From NCBI GenBank assembly GCA_023417785.1, contig JAEZEH010000078.1, forward strand, positions 1 through 31,149: DNA of 31,149 nucleotides, in the 5' to 3' direction. A program made the translations under genes and the position numbers. Shown in pieces: positions 30,668 through 31,149 of this stretch (its first letter is position 1; every line of letters begins with the position of its first letter). Under the pieces are notes generated by a model. That model did not search any database, was not told the origin of the DNA, and saw nothing but the letters and a program-made list of their open reading frames with translations. This DNA comes from Bacteroidota bacterium. Lineage in GTDB: Bacteria; Bacteroidota; Bacteroidia; Cytophagales; Cyclobacteriaceae.

Positions 30668-31093
30668 TTATTTTTTTCCTTTTGCAGGTGCACCTTTTTT
30701 GCCCGCCGGAGCTGCTGCACCTGGCTTAGGACGTTTTGCACCATATTTTGAACGGCTTTGAAGGCGACCATTAACACCTGCAGTATCCAGCGCACCGCGT
30801 ATAATGTGGTAACGAACACCAGGAAGATCCTTAACACGACCACCGCGGATCAACACAATGGAGTGTTCCTGAAGGTTGTGACCTTCTCCGGGAATATAGG
30901 CGTTAACTTCTTTTCCGCTAACCAGACGCACACGCGCTACTTTACGCATGGCTGAATTTGGCTTTTTCGGTGTCGTCGTGTAAACGCGGGTACAAACCCC
31001 TCTCTTCTGCGGGCACGAATCCAGGGCGGGCGATTTAGACTTAAAAGTCAGTTTCTTGCGACCCTTTCTTACAAGTTGTTGAATGGTAGGCAT
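30668..31093 (-). CDS. rpsL: 30S ribosomal protein S12 with Ala/Lys-rich tail
   Basis: The 141-residue protein starts MPTIQQLVRKGRKKL and has TTTPKKPNSAMRKVARVRL and GGRVKDLPGVRYHIIRG. Lys43 and Lys88, the main streptomycin-resistance positions, are wild type, as is Asp89, the methylthiolation site. The last ~18 residues are an Ala/Gly/Pro/Lys tail (GAAAPAGKKGAPAKGKK) beyond the core, which in E. coli ends at 124. S12 checks decoding at the A site. It is first in its transcript. Confidence 0.98.
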   Translation of the reverse strand: MPTIQQLVRKGRKKLTFKSKSPALDSCPQKRGVCTRVYTTTPKKPNSAMRKVARVRLVSGKEVNAYIPGEGHNLQEHSIVLIRGGRVKDLPGVRYHIIRGALDTAGVNGRLQSRSKYGAKRPKPGAAAPAGKKGAPAKGKK

Positions 31094-31132
31094 TTATATT
31101 GTTTGTTATAAACCTCTCAAAATTTAGGACTG

Positions 31133-31140
31133 CAAAGGTA
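31133..31140 (-). promoter_or_regulatory. Core of the rpsL promoter (TACCTTTG)
   Basis: On the minus strand TACCTTTG is followed by CAGTCC, the same run as in the rplC promoter, 40 bases before the rpsL ATG. It matches the Bacteroidota TAnnTTTG core. The TTG element expected about 19 bases upstream is outside the window. Confidence 0.8.
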
Positions 31141-31149
31141 TTTAAAGTA

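Overview
The window is a bacterial chromosome segment, very probably from the Bacteroidota (Cytophagales-like). The signs are Bacteroidota-type promoters (TTG-N19-TAnnTTTG), starts without clear Shine-Dalgarno sequences, zinc-free forms of L36 and S14, and the gene order secY-map-infA-rpmJ-rpsM-rpsK-rpsD-rpoA-rplQ. The genus is not determinable from the sequence alone.

Layout. (1) Positions 1-14182, minus strand: nearly the whole S10-spc-alpha ribosomal supercluster, read from right to left: rplC, rplD, rplW, rplB, rpsS, rplV, rpsC, rplP, rpmC, rpsQ, rplN, rplX, rplE, rpsN, [gap with a new promoter], rpsH, rplF, rplR, rpsE, rpmD, rplO, secY, map, infA, rpmJ, rpsM, rpsK, rpsD, rpoA and the first codons of rplQ. 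(2) Positions 14183-14578: a leader and promoter for rplC plus a non-coding stretch in front of the next plus-strand gene. (3) Positions 14579-27624: about 13 kb of metabolic genes, all but one on the plus strand. They are a FecCD/FecE-type ABC transporter pair, a short alpha-glucan phosphorylase-like protein, a TIGR04282-type transferase, a MOSC-domain protein, HemJ, SCO1, a cytochrome c, an antisense DUF2141 protein, a two-subunit periplasmic molybdenum hydroxylase (IorA/IorB type), a second cytochrome c, XdhC, a secreted NTF2-like protein and a MocA-like cytidylyltransferase. (4) Positions 27646-31149, minus strand: a bidirectional terminator, then rpsJ, fusA, rpsG, rpsL and the rpsL promoter core.

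Main point. In most bacteria rpsJ (S10) and rplC (L3) are adjacent in one operon. Here they are about 13.5 kb apart, with opposite-strand metabolic genes between them. Each half has its own signals: a terminator after rpsJ, and a canonical promoter with a foldable leader before rplC.

The inserted block has a coherent molybdenum theme. It encodes an exported (Tat motif) Mo hydroxylase with 2Fe-2S and Mo subunits but no FAD subunit, two related monohaem cytochromes c as likely electron acceptors, XdhC and MocA for cofactor maturation, and a MOSC-domain protein. HemJ (haem synthesis) and SCO1 (oxidase copper) fit a route from substrate through cytochrome c to a terminal oxidase. The alpha-glucan phosphorylase-like protein is notable because the position of the PLP-binding lysine appears to be threonine.
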